Source of the DNA: Meloidogyne chitwoodi
Lineage: Eukaryota > Nematoda > Chromadorea > Rhabditida > Meloidogynidae
Assembly: GCA_015183035.1 (NCBI GenBank)
Contig: JACZZP010000013.1
Span: 1 to 64,000, forward strand
Direction of reading: 5' to 3'
Length of the DNA: 64,000 bases
Both the position numbers and the translations under genes were made by a program. This document shows positions 49,990-62,180 of the stretch, piece after piece. Position 1 is the first letter of the stretch. Each line of letters starts with the position of its first letter. The notes beneath the pieces are model-generated. The model was given only the letters and a program-made list of their open reading frames with translations. It did no database searches and was not told the DNA's origin.

Positions 49990-50960
49990 AAAAAAAATTT
50001 TCTTACCAAGGTCAGTCGGAGGCAGTCGTTAATTGAAGTCCATCCAGAGGCCAACAGCTGCTCCATTGTCCAAACAGTGCCGGAGTCGAACATCTTTTAA
50101 AAAAACCTACCCCCTCCCCTTACTTAACTACCATTTTAAAATAAAATTTAAAAAAATAACCACACCAAATACCACCAATGCTAACAGAGCTCCTTGAACA
50201 TGGCTCCAAATCATGTAGAACATCAGCTCACGTAGATCATGGCGAACATCAGCTCACGTCGACGAACTAAAAAATAAATAACTGACAAAAATTTAAAATT
50301 AAACCTGTTGACACTGCTCCAGTCCACAGCATGAAGAGCACAGCTCCCGATAGACGTCCACCATGGTTGTCGACGTAACAGCGCCGTAGTCGAACCACCT
50401 GTCCTTCCCACCCTCCCGGGGTCGGATCTATTCCATTTTAAAAATATAAGAAAACTAAAAAATTGGATCATTAAGTGGAAAAAGATCCGACCCCAATAAA
50501 ATAAAAAAAATAACCACACCACTTTCAAACAGGGCTCCTCGTACATTTGCACAGCATGGAGTAGCATTTTGTTCCACTGAAATCAAAAAATACAATTTGA
50601 TCAAGAAACAGAGCCAAAACCTCACATCGGTGAACCATCGAAGATCTTCAAAATAAAAGTTAATAGACGAATAAAAAATAAAAAAGAAACCTGAAGACAC
50701 TGCAAGCATCCAAGAAGACATTGTCCTGTTCATGTTGACGAACTAAAAATGAAAAATGAATTGAAAAAAATAATAAAAAAAGAAAACCTGATGGCACTGG
50801 AAACATCCATGAAGAACACAGCTCCAGTTTTTGATGTCGGCCTAAAAAAGAAGAAGTTAGCATTCTGAACACAGACCACTCAAAAATGCCATCATACCAG
50901 TTGCTGTCAGTTGATGTTCCTACAATTTGGTTAAAATAATAACTTTTTAAGCAAATTTTA
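49990..50960 (-). other. Array of short exon-like blocks (locus B), putative spliced gene related to locus A
   Basis: Blocks at 50788-50841 (54 bp), 50691-50742 (52 bp), 50621-50645 (25 bp) and 50520-50575 (56 bp), then larger ones at about 50305-50428, 50158-50267 and 49990-50100. Gaps of about 40-60 bp begin GTTTTC, GTTTCTT, GTTTTGG or GTGTGG and end TTTTTAG, TTTTGAAG or ATTTCAG on the minus strand. The first four join into one open frame (DIKNWSCVLHGCFQCHQ, then FVNMNRTMSSWMLAVSS) until a TGA in the fourth, but no start codon is found before it. Words such as GGATGTTTCCAGTGCCATC (locus A: GGTGTTTCCGGTGCCGTC) and the junction ATTTG|GTGTGGTT tie it to locus A. Confidence 0.4.
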
Positions 50961-51641
50961 AACTTTTCTTTTTAATTTTAGCGTGCGATGCATTTAAGGA
51001 TTAAAAAACGAATGAAATATGAATGAAAAACGAATAAAAAAGATAAAAAAACGTGAAAAAAGGGTGCACCCACGAAACTTTTGAAGCAAAATCTCGAGAT
51101 TTATCAAAGCACTGTTTATTTCTATATTCTCACACTAACTACACTATTTCTTTTTGGCATAATGTTTAAAATTTGAATAATCAATAATTTTACTGTATTT
51201 TGGAGCTTTTAATCTTGATAATTCGTGTTTTTAATCTTAAAATAAATCGTTTCATCGGTTGCTAATTTTCGATCAGGAATTTTAAAATTTTTTCTTTTAA
51301 TAACTCAAAATCTTTTGGGTACTATCCTTTCACTGTTTTTGGACTCTAAGCTTATTTAATCCATCCTTCATAAATCACATTTGTTTTTACATAAAACATT
51401 GTACAATTATTTACGCATGTTTCTACTCATGCCTCCCGGAATTTTACAAAAATAAATTTTACATATCCGTAAATTAGCATATTAGATTTTAACTCTGGAA
51501 TTATCCTTTTCTTTTTTCTTCTTGTGTCAGGGACCATTTTTTATAAATGTGAATGAAAACTTTAAGAATGTAAAAAGCACTATAAAAGCGAAACTTTTCT
51601 GAACTGCTTTTTTTTTCCACTCAACAGCTACAGAACAACTG
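50961..51641. other. Intergenic, divergent promoters
   Basis: Between locus B (minus) and the DYQT-repeat gene (plus). It contains GGGTGCACCC near 51063. The last 30 bp (TTTTTTTTCCACTCAACAG) is a strong acceptor-like site before the ATG at 51642. Confidence 0.4.
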
Positions 51642-52735
51642 ATGGATTCACTTCTCGTGTTATCCGCCATCTCTACAATGAGCGCGGTTCTATTGCCTTC
51701 GGTACTAATGCTTGCGCAGTGCTGTAAGGTAAATTTTTAATTCAGCAAACAATTAATGTTTATATTTTTTAGAAGAAGAAGCCAAAAGCAATGCCTCAAC
51801 AGCTTCCACAGGATCCAAACGTAGCGCCGCCGCCCACTCAACTGCAACGTAAACCGCCCTCGAAAGGGAAAAAAGTCAAGAGACGTTAGTTGTACTTTAT
51901 TTACTTTTTAAAGTTCAATTTATTTAAGCTCCTCCTAACCTGCGTGAAGATCAACCAAGAGCCGAGGGCATGGGAGTTGGCAAGGACTATCAAACACTTG
52001 GTAATCTTGACAAGAACATCTTCGTCAAGGGTCAAAAGCAGAAGGGGGCCAAAGCCAAGAAGACGACATCTACTCCAGATCAAAAAGCACCATCCGGAGT
52101 CGAGGAAACGCCGAAGAAGGAAGGATTGGCAGAAGGTGGCGACTATCAGACAATGGCTGATATTGATCAGGTTCTTGTATTTTAAATAAAAGTTTTCTAA
52201 ACTTTTTTAGAACGTCTTCAAAGGCGATGGAGCTCCTGCTCCTGCCGCTGCTCCAGCCGGTGAAGGGTCACAGAAGGAAGCGGCGCCTAAAGAAGGAGTC
52301 GGTCAAGGAGCAGACTATCAAACATGGAACAACTTGGATCAGGTTTTAATAGATCCTTCCATATTTATACTTGAACTCGTTTTAACCAGAATGTCTTTGC
52401 CAAAAAAGACGGTGCGAAATCGGGCGCGGACAATAAATCGGCCAAGAAATCGGCTGCCGGCTCACAGAATGAAGCGCCACCTAAAGAAGGAGTCGGTGCA
52501 GGAGCGGACTATCAAACGTGGAACGCTATGGATAAGGTTTAAATAATGAAATTTTACGTCAAATATTTTCCTAATTTTTAAGGATGTCTTCGTCAAGGAT
52601 AAAAAGCCAGATAACAAAAAGTCTGCTGCTGGAGAGGGATCGAAGCAAGAAGAAGCCCCTCGCGAAGGAGTAGGCCAAGGACAGGACTATCAAACTTGGA
52701 ACAAGTTGGATAAAGATGTCTTCGTCAAAAAGTGA
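51642..52735 (+). CDS. Repetitive nematode protein with five DYQT...D..VF repeats
   Basis: The first exon encodes a hydrophobic segment ([20 protein letters not shown], then LAQCCK), a signal or membrane anchor followed by Lys-rich, Pro-rich sequence. Five repeats follow: [90 protein letters not shown]. Each is preceded by a linker of the type [11 protein letters not shown] rich in Lys, Ala and Gly. The last three introns fall at the same place, between D(Q/K) and (N/D)VF in phase 0, which points to exon duplication. I do not know its function. The composition suggests an extended, basic protein, membrane-tethered or secreted. It looks nematode-restricted, which is inference. Confidence 0.85.
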
Positions 52736-53599
52736 TAGATAGGCCTGTGTATCCTAGAGAACGTGTGCGGATGTGTGATATTCGCTATGTATGTATATAA
52801 AATCCTTTTGTCTGTTGCTATTCTGTTGTTACTAATTGTGTTAATGCTAATAAGAATCCCACCATATTATACTTGTTTGTATACCAATATATATTATAAA
52901 TCTATACCTCACATATATGAATAAATTTCGAAAGTTTGTGGTTTTTCCTAATATCATTTTTCTAAGACGTCATTGTCCTCATACTTTTTTGATGATTTTT
53001 TTTCCTCAACAGTTATGGTAATGTGAATTTGAGTGTCAGAAGACGGGGATCTGAAAGGAATTGAATTAATGGGAAGGTTTCTGGGAAAAACTCCCCCAAT
53101 GTTATGAAGGAAAGCCCCGATACCTGGAACATACAACTTTAACATCCTTGTGTTAAAAAAAATTTCATTAAATTTGTTTAATTTTCACTAACTTCATGCA
53201 CGTAAAATCACTAATATTTTTTACTTTTTATGTCTTCATTATTTAACTCATTTTTAGATTGAATAATTATAAATGAAATTTGCTTTCAATTGTTTGTTCA
53301 AAATTTTACAATTTAACATCTTTAATTGATTGAACGAGCAGTTAATTTTCAAAATGTTGATCATTTCGGCCCCTCGCCTCCCTCTTATATTTTATAAATG
53401 GAATGTAAAGGTAACTAATAATATTCTCTTAACAACTCATCATTTCTTTTCAGAGTCAAGAGAGAAGAAATGAAGAGGGGTCAATTTTTGTATATTTTTT
53501 ATCTATAAGTTTGTATTGTACTTAATGAATCTATTGATTCTGTTAGAAATTTGAATTAAATATTGACCAACTAGACAAATTGTTTTTTTTTTAATCCTT
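52736..53599. other. Intergenic
   Basis: 3' flank of the DYQT-repeat gene (ATGAATAAATT near 52918 may be its poly(A) signal) and 5' flank of the V-ATPase a gene. A 63-codon minus-strand frame at 52954-53145 has no support. Confidence 0.4.
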
Positions 53600-56500
53600 A
53601 TGAATTTTCGAAGTGAGCCATTAAAGTTATGTCAATTAATCGTGCAAAGGTAAATTTATAAAAAAATTCTTTCACTGAAAACAAATTCTTTTCAGGGATG
53701 CTGCTTATGCATGTGTTGTGGAACTTGGGAAATATTCTCTCGTTCAGTTTAGGGATGTATGTCAGAAGTTTTATTAAATTAGCTTATACTCAGTTTTTTT
53801 AATTTTTAGCTTAACCATCAACTCACAACATTTCAACGTACTTATGTCCGGGAGGTTATTAATTTATTTTAATTGAATATTACACTTTCTATTTTAGGTT
53901 AGACGGTGTGCTGAAATTGAGCGTTCTCTTCGTTATTTGGAGAATGAAGTTGTGGAAGGTGGTGCTACAGGTTTTATAATATAAATTTGAATTATATATT
54001 TTTGTTTTTTAAAAACAGACCACATACCTCATCTTGACATTTCTAAATCAGATATAACACCAATGCGTGATATTTATGTTTTAGAGGTTTGTTTAGTTTT
54101 ACGATACGTGTTATTTTTTACACTATTGTAGGCTAAACTCTTTGAATTCGAACGAGATTTCCGTCAATTCCTCTCAAATGAGGCGCAACTTAAAAGAAAT
54201 TATAATGATTTGAAACAATGCAAATGTGTTTTTGAAAAAGTTGAAGCGTTTTTTAAAGTGGTAAGAATTTTTAGAAATAAAAAAAATATTTCAAATATAA
54301 CTAATTTGTATAAATTTTAATTGTTAAAATTTCAGCATATTGAGAATACAGCAAAAACAGAATTAGAAATTGAACAGTTTGAAATAAATGATGTTGTGAG
54401 AAATTCTATTTTGCTGTATGGAATGTAATTATTTCTTTTTCCTCTTCAGGGAACACCTTTACCACCTCTATTGGAACATGGTCTCCAGGAAACTCCATGG
54501 TTCGTTTCTGGCACAGTAGAAACTCAAAAGAGACATTCCTTCGAGCGAGTCCTCTGGCGAGCTTGTCGTCGTACTGCCTTCGTGAGGACAGCTGAAATTG
54601 ATGCAGACTTTCAGGATCCTGACACAGTTTTTTTTAAAAACTAGTAAAATTGTTTTTTCCATTTTAGGGAAAATTTATACGCAAATCAGTTTTTATAATT
54701 TTTTTCAATGGAAGCAAACTACAAGATATAATAAACAGAGTTTGTGATGGGTATGCTTAAAACTTTTTAACAAATTTTTTGAAGAAAGTTGTTTATAGTT
54801 TCAATGCTAAACAAGTTCCTTGCCCAAGAACATCAAAAGAAAGACAATTGGCACTTGCCGAAATTCTTATTCGACTTCATGATCTTGATTTGGTGATACA
54901 AACAACAGATAAACACAAAATGGAGGTTATTTCTAAAATTTTAAAATTTACCAAGAAAAACAATTTTTAGTTGTTGAGAAACGTTGCTTTTGAATTGCCA
55001 GAGTGGTCTCGTCAAGTACATTTACAAAAATATATTTTTCATACACTTAACTGTTTTACTTTTGACACAAGTGGAAATTTTTTTGTAGCCGAATGTTGGG
55101 TTTGTTCTTTTTTTTTTTAATATTTTATTGAAATATCTAGGTTCTTGAAAGGGAAATGGACACTGTTTTACAGATTTTGCATCGTGCTGTGGTTATTTAT
55201 TTTGACTTGATTTTTTTTATTTTTTAAGTTTTTAGGATCGTGCAGGCTATACTATTAGACCAATAATTAACGTTTTGGAAACGAGTGAAATGCATCCAAC
55301 TTATAACAAAACTAACAAATTTACTAACATTTTTCAAAGTATTGTTGATTCATATGGAATTGCTTCTTACAGGGAAATAAATCCAGGTTATTTAATTTAC
55401 TGAAAAATGTTATTTTTTGTGACAAAGCTTTCCGGAAAAAACTTTAAAAATTATAAAACATTTTTGGCAATTTTTACAATATTTTTTACACTATAACATA
55501 TTAAGCACCTTTTTCAATTATTACTTTTCCTTTCTTCTTTGGTATTATGTTTGGTGACTTTGGACATGGACTTTTATTATTCCTCGCTGGAATAACACTT
55601 ATACTGTCAGAAAAAAGAATAATAGGAATGCGTATTAAAGAAGAGGTTATTTTTTATATTTTATTTGGAAATTTTAAAAATCCTTATATTTTTTCAACAG
55701 ATATTTAACACTTTCTTTGCTGGTCGTTTTATAATTATGATGATGGGAATATTCTCAATGTATACGGGTTTAATTTACAATGATTCTTTTTCAAAATCAT
55801 TCAATATTTTTGGCACAACATGGCGAAATCCATTCAAGTTAACTTTAATTTTTTATTAACATAAGTACAAAAATACTTTTTAGTCATACAGAATTGGCTT
55901 CTTTACAACAAATTGCATTATCAATTAATAAAAAAGCTTCCCTTGTATTTGATCCGAATGAATCTTTTTTAAGGAAGGTAAACCCAGTATAATGTTAAAT
56001 TTTAAAATTTATTTTTAATTTAAGCAAGGTCCATATTTTTTTGGAATGGATCCAATTTGGAATCTGGCTGATAATAGATTAAATTTTATTAATTCACTGA
56101 AGGTTTGTAATTTTGTGCTTTTAATTTTTTCATTCAAATTTAGATGAAAATGTCTGTAATTTTTGGCATTAGCCAAATGGCTTTTGGTTTAATCCTTTCC
56201 ATATTAAATGCCAGGTACAGTATAAAACACCAATTTTTTATTCTTTTTAATTTTCAGTTTCTTCCGTTCTGCCATAAATTTATGGACAATTGCGGTGCCA
56301 TCACTTATATTCCTCGCTTCCATTTTTATATATCTCTGCGTATTAATTATTCTTAAATGGGTATTCTTTTCAACTAGACCATCTATTGTTTTTGGCTTTG
56401 AATATCCAGGTTTTTTATCAAATTGAAAAAAAATTTTTAATGTAAGGTAGTCATTGTGCTCCATCCATTTTGATTGGTCTTATTAATATGTTTATGTATA

Positions 56501-57535
56501 AATCAAGGCCAGAAGGATTTGTTAAACCAAATAGTACTGATGAATATCCAAACTGCCATCTTTCTACATGGTACCCTAGACAGGTTAATTTTAAAATAAA
56601 AAGAAGATGACCACAATTTTTAAATAAATAGGCAATAATAGAAAACCTTCTAGTGGGTTTAGCAATTCTTTGTATGCCAATAATGTTATTTTCTAAACCA
56701 ATTGCTCGTGTTATACGTGAACGAACACAGCCTGCTGGCAATAAATCAAGAAAGGAAAGTAATCGAAAATACAATCGTTCCAAAAATATTGTAAAAATAT
56801 TTTTTTGTACAATTTATATTCTCTACCTTTCAGTCTGTTCGAATAAAAATGGATTCAGAAGTAGCAGAATTAATTACAAATACTCAGAGCATTACTAACT
56901 TGAAAGAAGTGGACTCAATTAAGGAAATTGTTGCTTATAATGCTGATGATCAAATGGTTTGATTTTTTTAAATTTATTTTTAAATTTTCGATTTATTAGT
57001 CTTTAACTGATTTGTCTGTACATCAAGCAATCCACACAATTGAATTTTGTTTGGGTTGTATTTCACATACTTCATCATATCTTCGTCTTTGGGCACTTTC
57101 TTTGGCTCATGCACGTCAGAAAAATCAAAATTTTACATTTTGGTATTTTAAATATTTTTAGAATTGTCAGAGGTTCTTTGGCATATGATTCTAACTCCAT
57201 CTTTTCATCGTTCTGGTACTTTGGCTCCACTTCACATTTTTTTATCATTCTTTTGTTTCTTCCTACTCACTGTTGTTATACTTGTTATTATGGAGGGGTT
57301 GAGTGCCTTTCTACACGTACTTCGGTTGCATTGGTATGTTTTTTTTATAATAATCTTGTTAGGATTTTCATAGTACAATAAGGATAGATAACAAAATTTT
57401 CAACGGAATTCCCTTTTATCAAATTTCAGGGTTGAATTCCAAAGTAAATTTTATGAAGGCGGGGGAAAGGAATTTGCTCCGTTCAGTTTCACAGAGACCC
57501 TTAGAAAACTTTGTTCGGAGTCTAACGTATATTAA
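53600..57535 (+). CDS. V-type H+-ATPase 116-kDa subunit a
   Basis: Membrane stator of the V-ATPase Vo sector, forming the proton half-channels. I chose the ATG at 53600 because only it gives [20 protein letters not shown], matching the family start FRSEEMCLAQLFLQSEAA, in frame with [17 protein letters not shown]. Other marks: [62 protein letters not shown], then the membrane part [35 protein letters not shown], and near the end [20 protein letters not shown] and ALSLAHAQLSEVLW with the essential arginine in [16 protein letters not shown]. The end is [20 protein letters not shown]. About 20 exons. C. elegans has four such genes (unc-32, vha-5, vha-6, vha-7); I cannot say which this matches. 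Confidence 0.92.
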
Positions 57536-57705
57536 CAAATTGATCAGTATTACCTGTTTATTTTGGGAGATATATATTATATAAGTATTGAATAACTGTG
57601 CCATCATTTAACTTTTAAATAAAAAGCATAAATTATTATTTCAAATTAGGTTTTCAAATATTTATTCAACAAAAAAAATCTTTGAAAAATTTGCAAAAAA
57701 TAAAA

Positions 57706-58916
57706 CTACATATTTTCAAATTCCATCGATGTAAGTTGAGGTACTGATGTATTGGGAGGTGGAGGAGGTGGGGGTGGCTGAAAAGGAAGAACATAAGGTA
57801 ATCGTTGAGCATTAAAATAATAGGGTGATGTATAAAACTGCAATGATGGATGATGAAGTAGTTGGTTTGGAGGAGGCTGTCCATAAAATGGTTGAGTATA
57901 TGAATTATTTGGTGGCATAAGATTAGGAAATTGCTGGTATGGCTGACCATAAAATGGTGAGACAGATTGTTGATAAGTTAAGTGTTGATTAGAAGGGTGA
58001 ATATGATGTTGTCTCCATTGTTTATGATGCGGACTGAAAGGATTGATAACTCCTCTAAAGTCACTCCGTGTTTTCTTTTTCACTAAAATAATAAAGATTT
58101 GTTAAGAAAAATTTACTAAAATGTACCGGAGCATCCATTGGTTGTATTTTGAGAAGAAGTTCGATCACGAGTTTTTTGACGCTTTTTTGCTAAATATTGT
58201 CTCTCAGCCTCATCATCACTAAAAACTTCTTCAGAACCAGATTCTTCTTCTCTGGATTCAATACGGTCCCAATTTTTAAGTCTAAATTCGAAAATAATAA
58301 AATTAAAAAATCTATAAAAGCTAACTTTACTAGCTTATTTGGAAACACTTTCTTTGTAATGTTCTCGTCAAGAGCATAAAATACTTCTCTTCCAACGGGC
58401 ATTTTTTCTGCTGCTTCTTCCTTGCTATTAAATCGAACAGCATACATGGTATTTGTCACAGTGCCAAAAATCTCAAAAATTTCGCCCAATGGATTTCGTT
58501 CAGAATCGAATAAAACAGTATCATATCCTAGATGAGGTATATTGTCGAATGGCTTGATTTTTACTTTAAAGAAAAATGTAAGCAAATTAAAAAAATAAAC
58601 CAATGAAATCGATTTGCAAGTCTACCACACCAAATTTTTCCATTTTTGCATTTTCTTTAACGCTTATGCAGAGTTTTTCGATTGGAGGAAGTGAGTAATA
58701 TTCAGGATCAAAATGTTTTTCTCGATCCACCCTTTTCAAGCCTATAATTTAAAGACAAAAAAACTGTTTAATATCTTTAAAATTGTAAGTAATAATGTAA
58801 AATTAGGGATAAACTTTAAAAAAACCTTTATTCTCACTGTGTTGTTGCAAACAAATTTTGTTGACCAATTCCTCAACAACTTCCTCAATAATATTCTCAT
58901 CCTGCAGCTCATCCAT
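57706..58916 (-). CDS. H/ACA ribonucleoprotein assembly factor NAF1
   Basis: Chaperone that loads onto pre-H/ACA snoRNPs before GAR1 replaces it. The acidic N-terminus reads MDELQDENIIEEVVEELV. The core Gar1/Naf1 domain follows: DNIPHLGYDTVLFDSERNPL, GEIFEIFGTVTNTMYAVRFN, GREVFYALDENITKKVFPNK. A charged stretch (RIESREEESGSEEVFSDDEA, RQYLAKKRQKTRDR) follows, and the tail is Pro/Gln/Tyr-rich with a PPPPPPPP run, ending TSMEFENM. The Gly-rich RGG ends of GAR1 are absent and the Pro-rich tail is typical of NAF1. It ends 170 bp from the convergent V-ATPase a gene and is divergent from YARS2 by 208 bp. Confidence 0.85.
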
Positions 58917-59124
58917 TCAAATTGAAATTAAAATAACTTAAAAATATTAAATAACAAAATTAAAAATTAATAAAATAAACTTTGAGAAGGACAGAATGTT
59001 CAGATGACCAAATGTCAAAAAAAATTTTTCTTCTACGTTCATTGACGGTAAATTTTTATTTAAAACACAAAATTTTTATTTAAGCACATTATATTTAGAT
59101 TGTCGTATTTGTTACATTTATTTA

Positions 59125-60768
59125 ATGATGACCAGTCGATATTTTTCATCAACATACTTTACAACTCCACTCTTACGCTTTCTTCACGATCTTAAAAAAA
59201 GAGGTTTGATTGTCCATACGCATCCAATGTTTCCCTTCAAGGAACAAGGTTATTTAATTATTAAAGATTTTTCCTTTCATGAAGATAAAATTTTTTGAAA
59301 TAGACATATATTCTTATGCTTCAACTCTTCCAAATGTACTTTACGCTGGTTTTGATGCAACTTCTAATAGTTTACACGTTGGGAATTTGCTTATACTTAC
59401 ATCATTGATTAGATCTTCAATAGTTGGATGTATGCCATTGTTGTTAATTGGTGAAGGAACAGCAGCTGTAGGTGATCCTAGCGGGCATACTGGAGGTTTT
59501 AATTATCAATATTTTATAATTTTGAACGAACAATTTAAAAGATCGACGACAATTATCAAGAGATGATTTACAAGAAAACGCAAAATCTTTGGTTGAACAA
59601 ATTCAAAAAGTTATGGAAAATGCCAACACATTGTGCGGATCGAAATCTCTTCCATTCAAGATTCTGAACAATCTCAACTGGTATAAAGAGGTCAATGGTG
59701 CTTTTTAACTTTTCATTGAAGCGTCTTGTCTTCAGACTTCCATGCTTGATTTTCTCACTTCTAGCCGGAGGTATCGAATTGGGGACATGCTCAGAATTGG
59801 ACCGGTCAAATGTAGAATGGATAATGAGCAAGCACTCTCATTTGCAGAATTTTCTTATCAAATACTTCAAGCACATGATTGGTTAATTCTATCAAAGAAT
59901 CACGACTGTTTTTGCCAGGTTAATTTTATAGAATAAAATAGATAATGTGAAACTTTTCTTATACAGATTGGTGGTTCTGATCAATTGGGCAATTTTAAAA
60001 CTGGTTTTGAAAATATTAGAGCAGAAACTGGCCAACAATCTTTAGGAATTTGTGTTCCTCTTATAACAGATGGAAATAATAATAAATTAGGAAAATCCTC
60101 TAAAGAAAGTTCTGACGCTGGATTTTGGTTAAGCGCTGAAAAAACTTCCCCTTTCACTTTCTATCAATATTTTCGACAACTTCACGGTATAAACAAAAAA
60201 ATTTTTTACATCTTTTTATTTTTCTAGATGATATTTCAGCAAAACTTCTTTTGCAATTTTCTTTAAAAGAAGTTGAAGAAATTTTGGCCATTATTAACGA
60301 ACATGATAATAACTTGGGAAGATGGATAGCACAAACGCATTTGGCTGACGAACTAACGACATTGGTACATGGTCAAAAAGGATTGCAATTGGCAAGAAGA
60401 TGTTCAAAGTTACTTTTTCAGGGTATATTTGGATTTTTTGGAGGGCAAATAGGATTTAAACACTGCAATAAAACATTCCAGGGTCACTCGCCGATCTCGA
60501 AAACCTAGAGGCTGAGACAGTAAAAGGCTTATTTGGGAAAGCATCGACCTTTAACATTCCAAAGAATTCAGTTAAAACACTCGGTGATGTAGCAGAGATA
60601 ACAAAACCTGGTGGAGCAAGTTTAATGAAGGAAGGAGCACTGAAAATAAATGGTATAAAGATTCGCGACCCTGACCAAAAATTGGACGTGGAAAAGATTT
60701 TGTTGAAAAACCAATTTTCACTTATTTGCTGGGGAAAGCGAAAGTTTTCTCTAATACAATGGTTATAG
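59125..60768 (+). CDS. Tyrosyl-tRNA synthetase, mitochondrial (YARS2)
   Basis: Charges mitochondrial tRNA-Tyr. The start MMTSRYFSSTYFTTPLLRFL is a plausible mitochondrial leader. The class I Rossmann core reads TLPNVLYAGFDATSNSLHVG (HIGH-type motif SLHVG), then LLIGEGTAAVGDPSGHTGDR. The insert contains LNNLNWYKETSMLDFL and SSRRYRIGDMLRI. FAEFSYQILQAHDWL and IGGSDQLGNFKTGFENI bind tyrosine. GICVPLITDGNNNKLGKSSK carries the KMSKS-type loop as KLGKS. The S4-like C-terminus ends KFSLIQWL, close to the vertebrate enzyme. Exon joins at 59250, 59494 and 59691 are fixed by frame (G|AC, G|AT and in-phase GAG). An ATATTTAG sits about 30 bp upstream of the ATG. Confidence 0.9.
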
Positions 60769-60900
60769 GTTAATTGTTATTTTAAGTCTAAATTAATTTT
60801 ATATTTTCACATAAATTTTAGTGAATATAATAGAGGAATGGTGTAATTACTTGTTAAAATATAAACACACTAGAATTTTCATAAAAATAAACTAAAAATG

Positions 60901-61278
60901 TCAAAAGATTTGTGTATCATTAAAACGATTCTGCCAAAAGACAATTATAAGTGTGACAACGTACATCCCAGCAGCTACCCAACATTGCCTAGCTTTTTCA
61001 TCATATTTTTCAGTAACAACTCCACTAAAAATTTGTAATGTTTATCGAAGAAAAAAAATTACGGATCGTTAAACATGGCTACTTCTTGCTCCTTGTCAAA
61101 ATGTAGATCTGGAAATAGTGTAACAGCATGCAATGAAAAGAACACTCCTAGAAGTCCAAGAAAAATAGCTCCCCAAACAGACATGATCATACTAAAAAAG
61201 TTGTTTTTTAAAGTTTAATTAAGTTTAGGCATACCAAAATGCTGAAAGTTTCGGACCACATATTGGACAGAGTTTCAT
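60901..61278 (-). CDS. Ribonuclease kappa (RNASEK)
   Basis: Small two-helix membrane protein found with the V-ATPase and needed for endocytosis in animals. Three exons give about 95 residues: MKLCPICGPKLSAFW, then MSVWGAIFLGLLGVFFSLHA (first helix), then FDKEQEVAMFNDP, then GVVTEKYDEKARQCWVAAGM and YVVTLIIVFWQNRFN (second helix). The CCGPKLAACG-type start and ARQCWVAAG (family YNCFIAAG) identify it. It is convergent with YARS2 (132 bp) and divergent from the V-ATPase e gene (353 bp). Confidence 0.85.
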
Positions 61279-61631
61279 CTTATTATCAATAATTTATTTC
61301 TCCTAAAATATGAAATGTTAAATTAGTAAAGACTGTTTAATAGTTTTTAGAGATTAGTTTATGATTGGATAAGAAAATTTCGATGAATAGAAAAGATGAA
61401 CAAATGTTGACAGAATGGCTATTTAAATTTGGCGTTTTGGTTATTCTACATTTTTGACCTTTCATCTTTAATTTTGTTCTTCACTCACGGTTAGAGAGCG
61501 AAAAAAACGTGAGATAATATTGTAAAACCTTTTAGTTTTTTCAGTTTTGTTTTTTTCCTATTTTGGAAAATTTTATTTTTTTCTAAATTTTTTAAGTTGT
61601 AACAAATTTTAAATTGACTTTTTTCAGGATA

Positions 61632-61983
61632 ATGTCAGCCTGGATTCCTTTTATTATTGTGACGGCATTTTGGGCTGTTTTTGGTGCAGGAGGACCATTT
61701 CTTGTACCAAGCGGTGTAAATAGAGGTTTTTCAATCTTTTACTATTATGTTTATTGAAACACATTGTTTTTGGTATAATTTTATATTCATTCCACGGGAA
61801 CTATTTAACTATCAGTAATATTTAGGCATTGTACAAACAATGATTGTTTTGACTGCTGTTTGTTGTTACATGTTTTGGCTAATTGTTTATCTTCATCAAT
61901 TGAACCCTCTGATAGGCCCGCAACTACCAGTAAAGACAATATTTTGGATTCATCACAAATGGGGAGATGCGAGCCCTTCTTGA
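61632..61983 (+). CDS. vha-17: V-type H+-ATPase subunit e
   Basis: Tiny two-helix Vo subunit. Two exons encode about 84 residues: MSAWIPFIIVTAFWAVFGAG, GPFLVPSGVNRG (family PKGPNRG), then IVQTMIVLTAVCCYMFWLIV, YLHQLNPLIGPQL and TIFWIHHKWG. The CCYxFWLI and QLNPLxGPQL motifs are diagnostic. The ATG at 61632 lies three bases after the acceptor-like TTTTTTCAG. The SNAPC4 gene begins 197 bp downstream on the same strand. Confidence 0.93.
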
Positions 61984-62180
61984 TTAAAATTTAAAGTGAT
62001 GTTAGATATTTTCAGTATAACATTTCTATATTGTGTAGAAACTCTTTTTACATTTATATTCGACCTTTACTAAATAGATTTTTATATTTTTTTAAATTAA
62101 TTAATTTTGTTTTGATGAGATATTTTTATTACCTTTCTCACATTTTTGATTAAAATAATTATTTTTAAATTTTAACTTGA

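Noticed and set aside
52954..53145. 63-codon minus-strand frame (MLKLYVPGIGAFLHNIGGVF)
   Set aside because: Short, no recognised family and no neighbouring exons; an AG just before the ATG is the only support, which is too weak.
53636..53649. ATG at about 53634 (MSINRAK) as the V-ATPase a start
   Set aside because: It joins the next exon in the wrong frame; the ATG at 53600 gives the conserved N-terminus [11 protein letters not shown] in frame.
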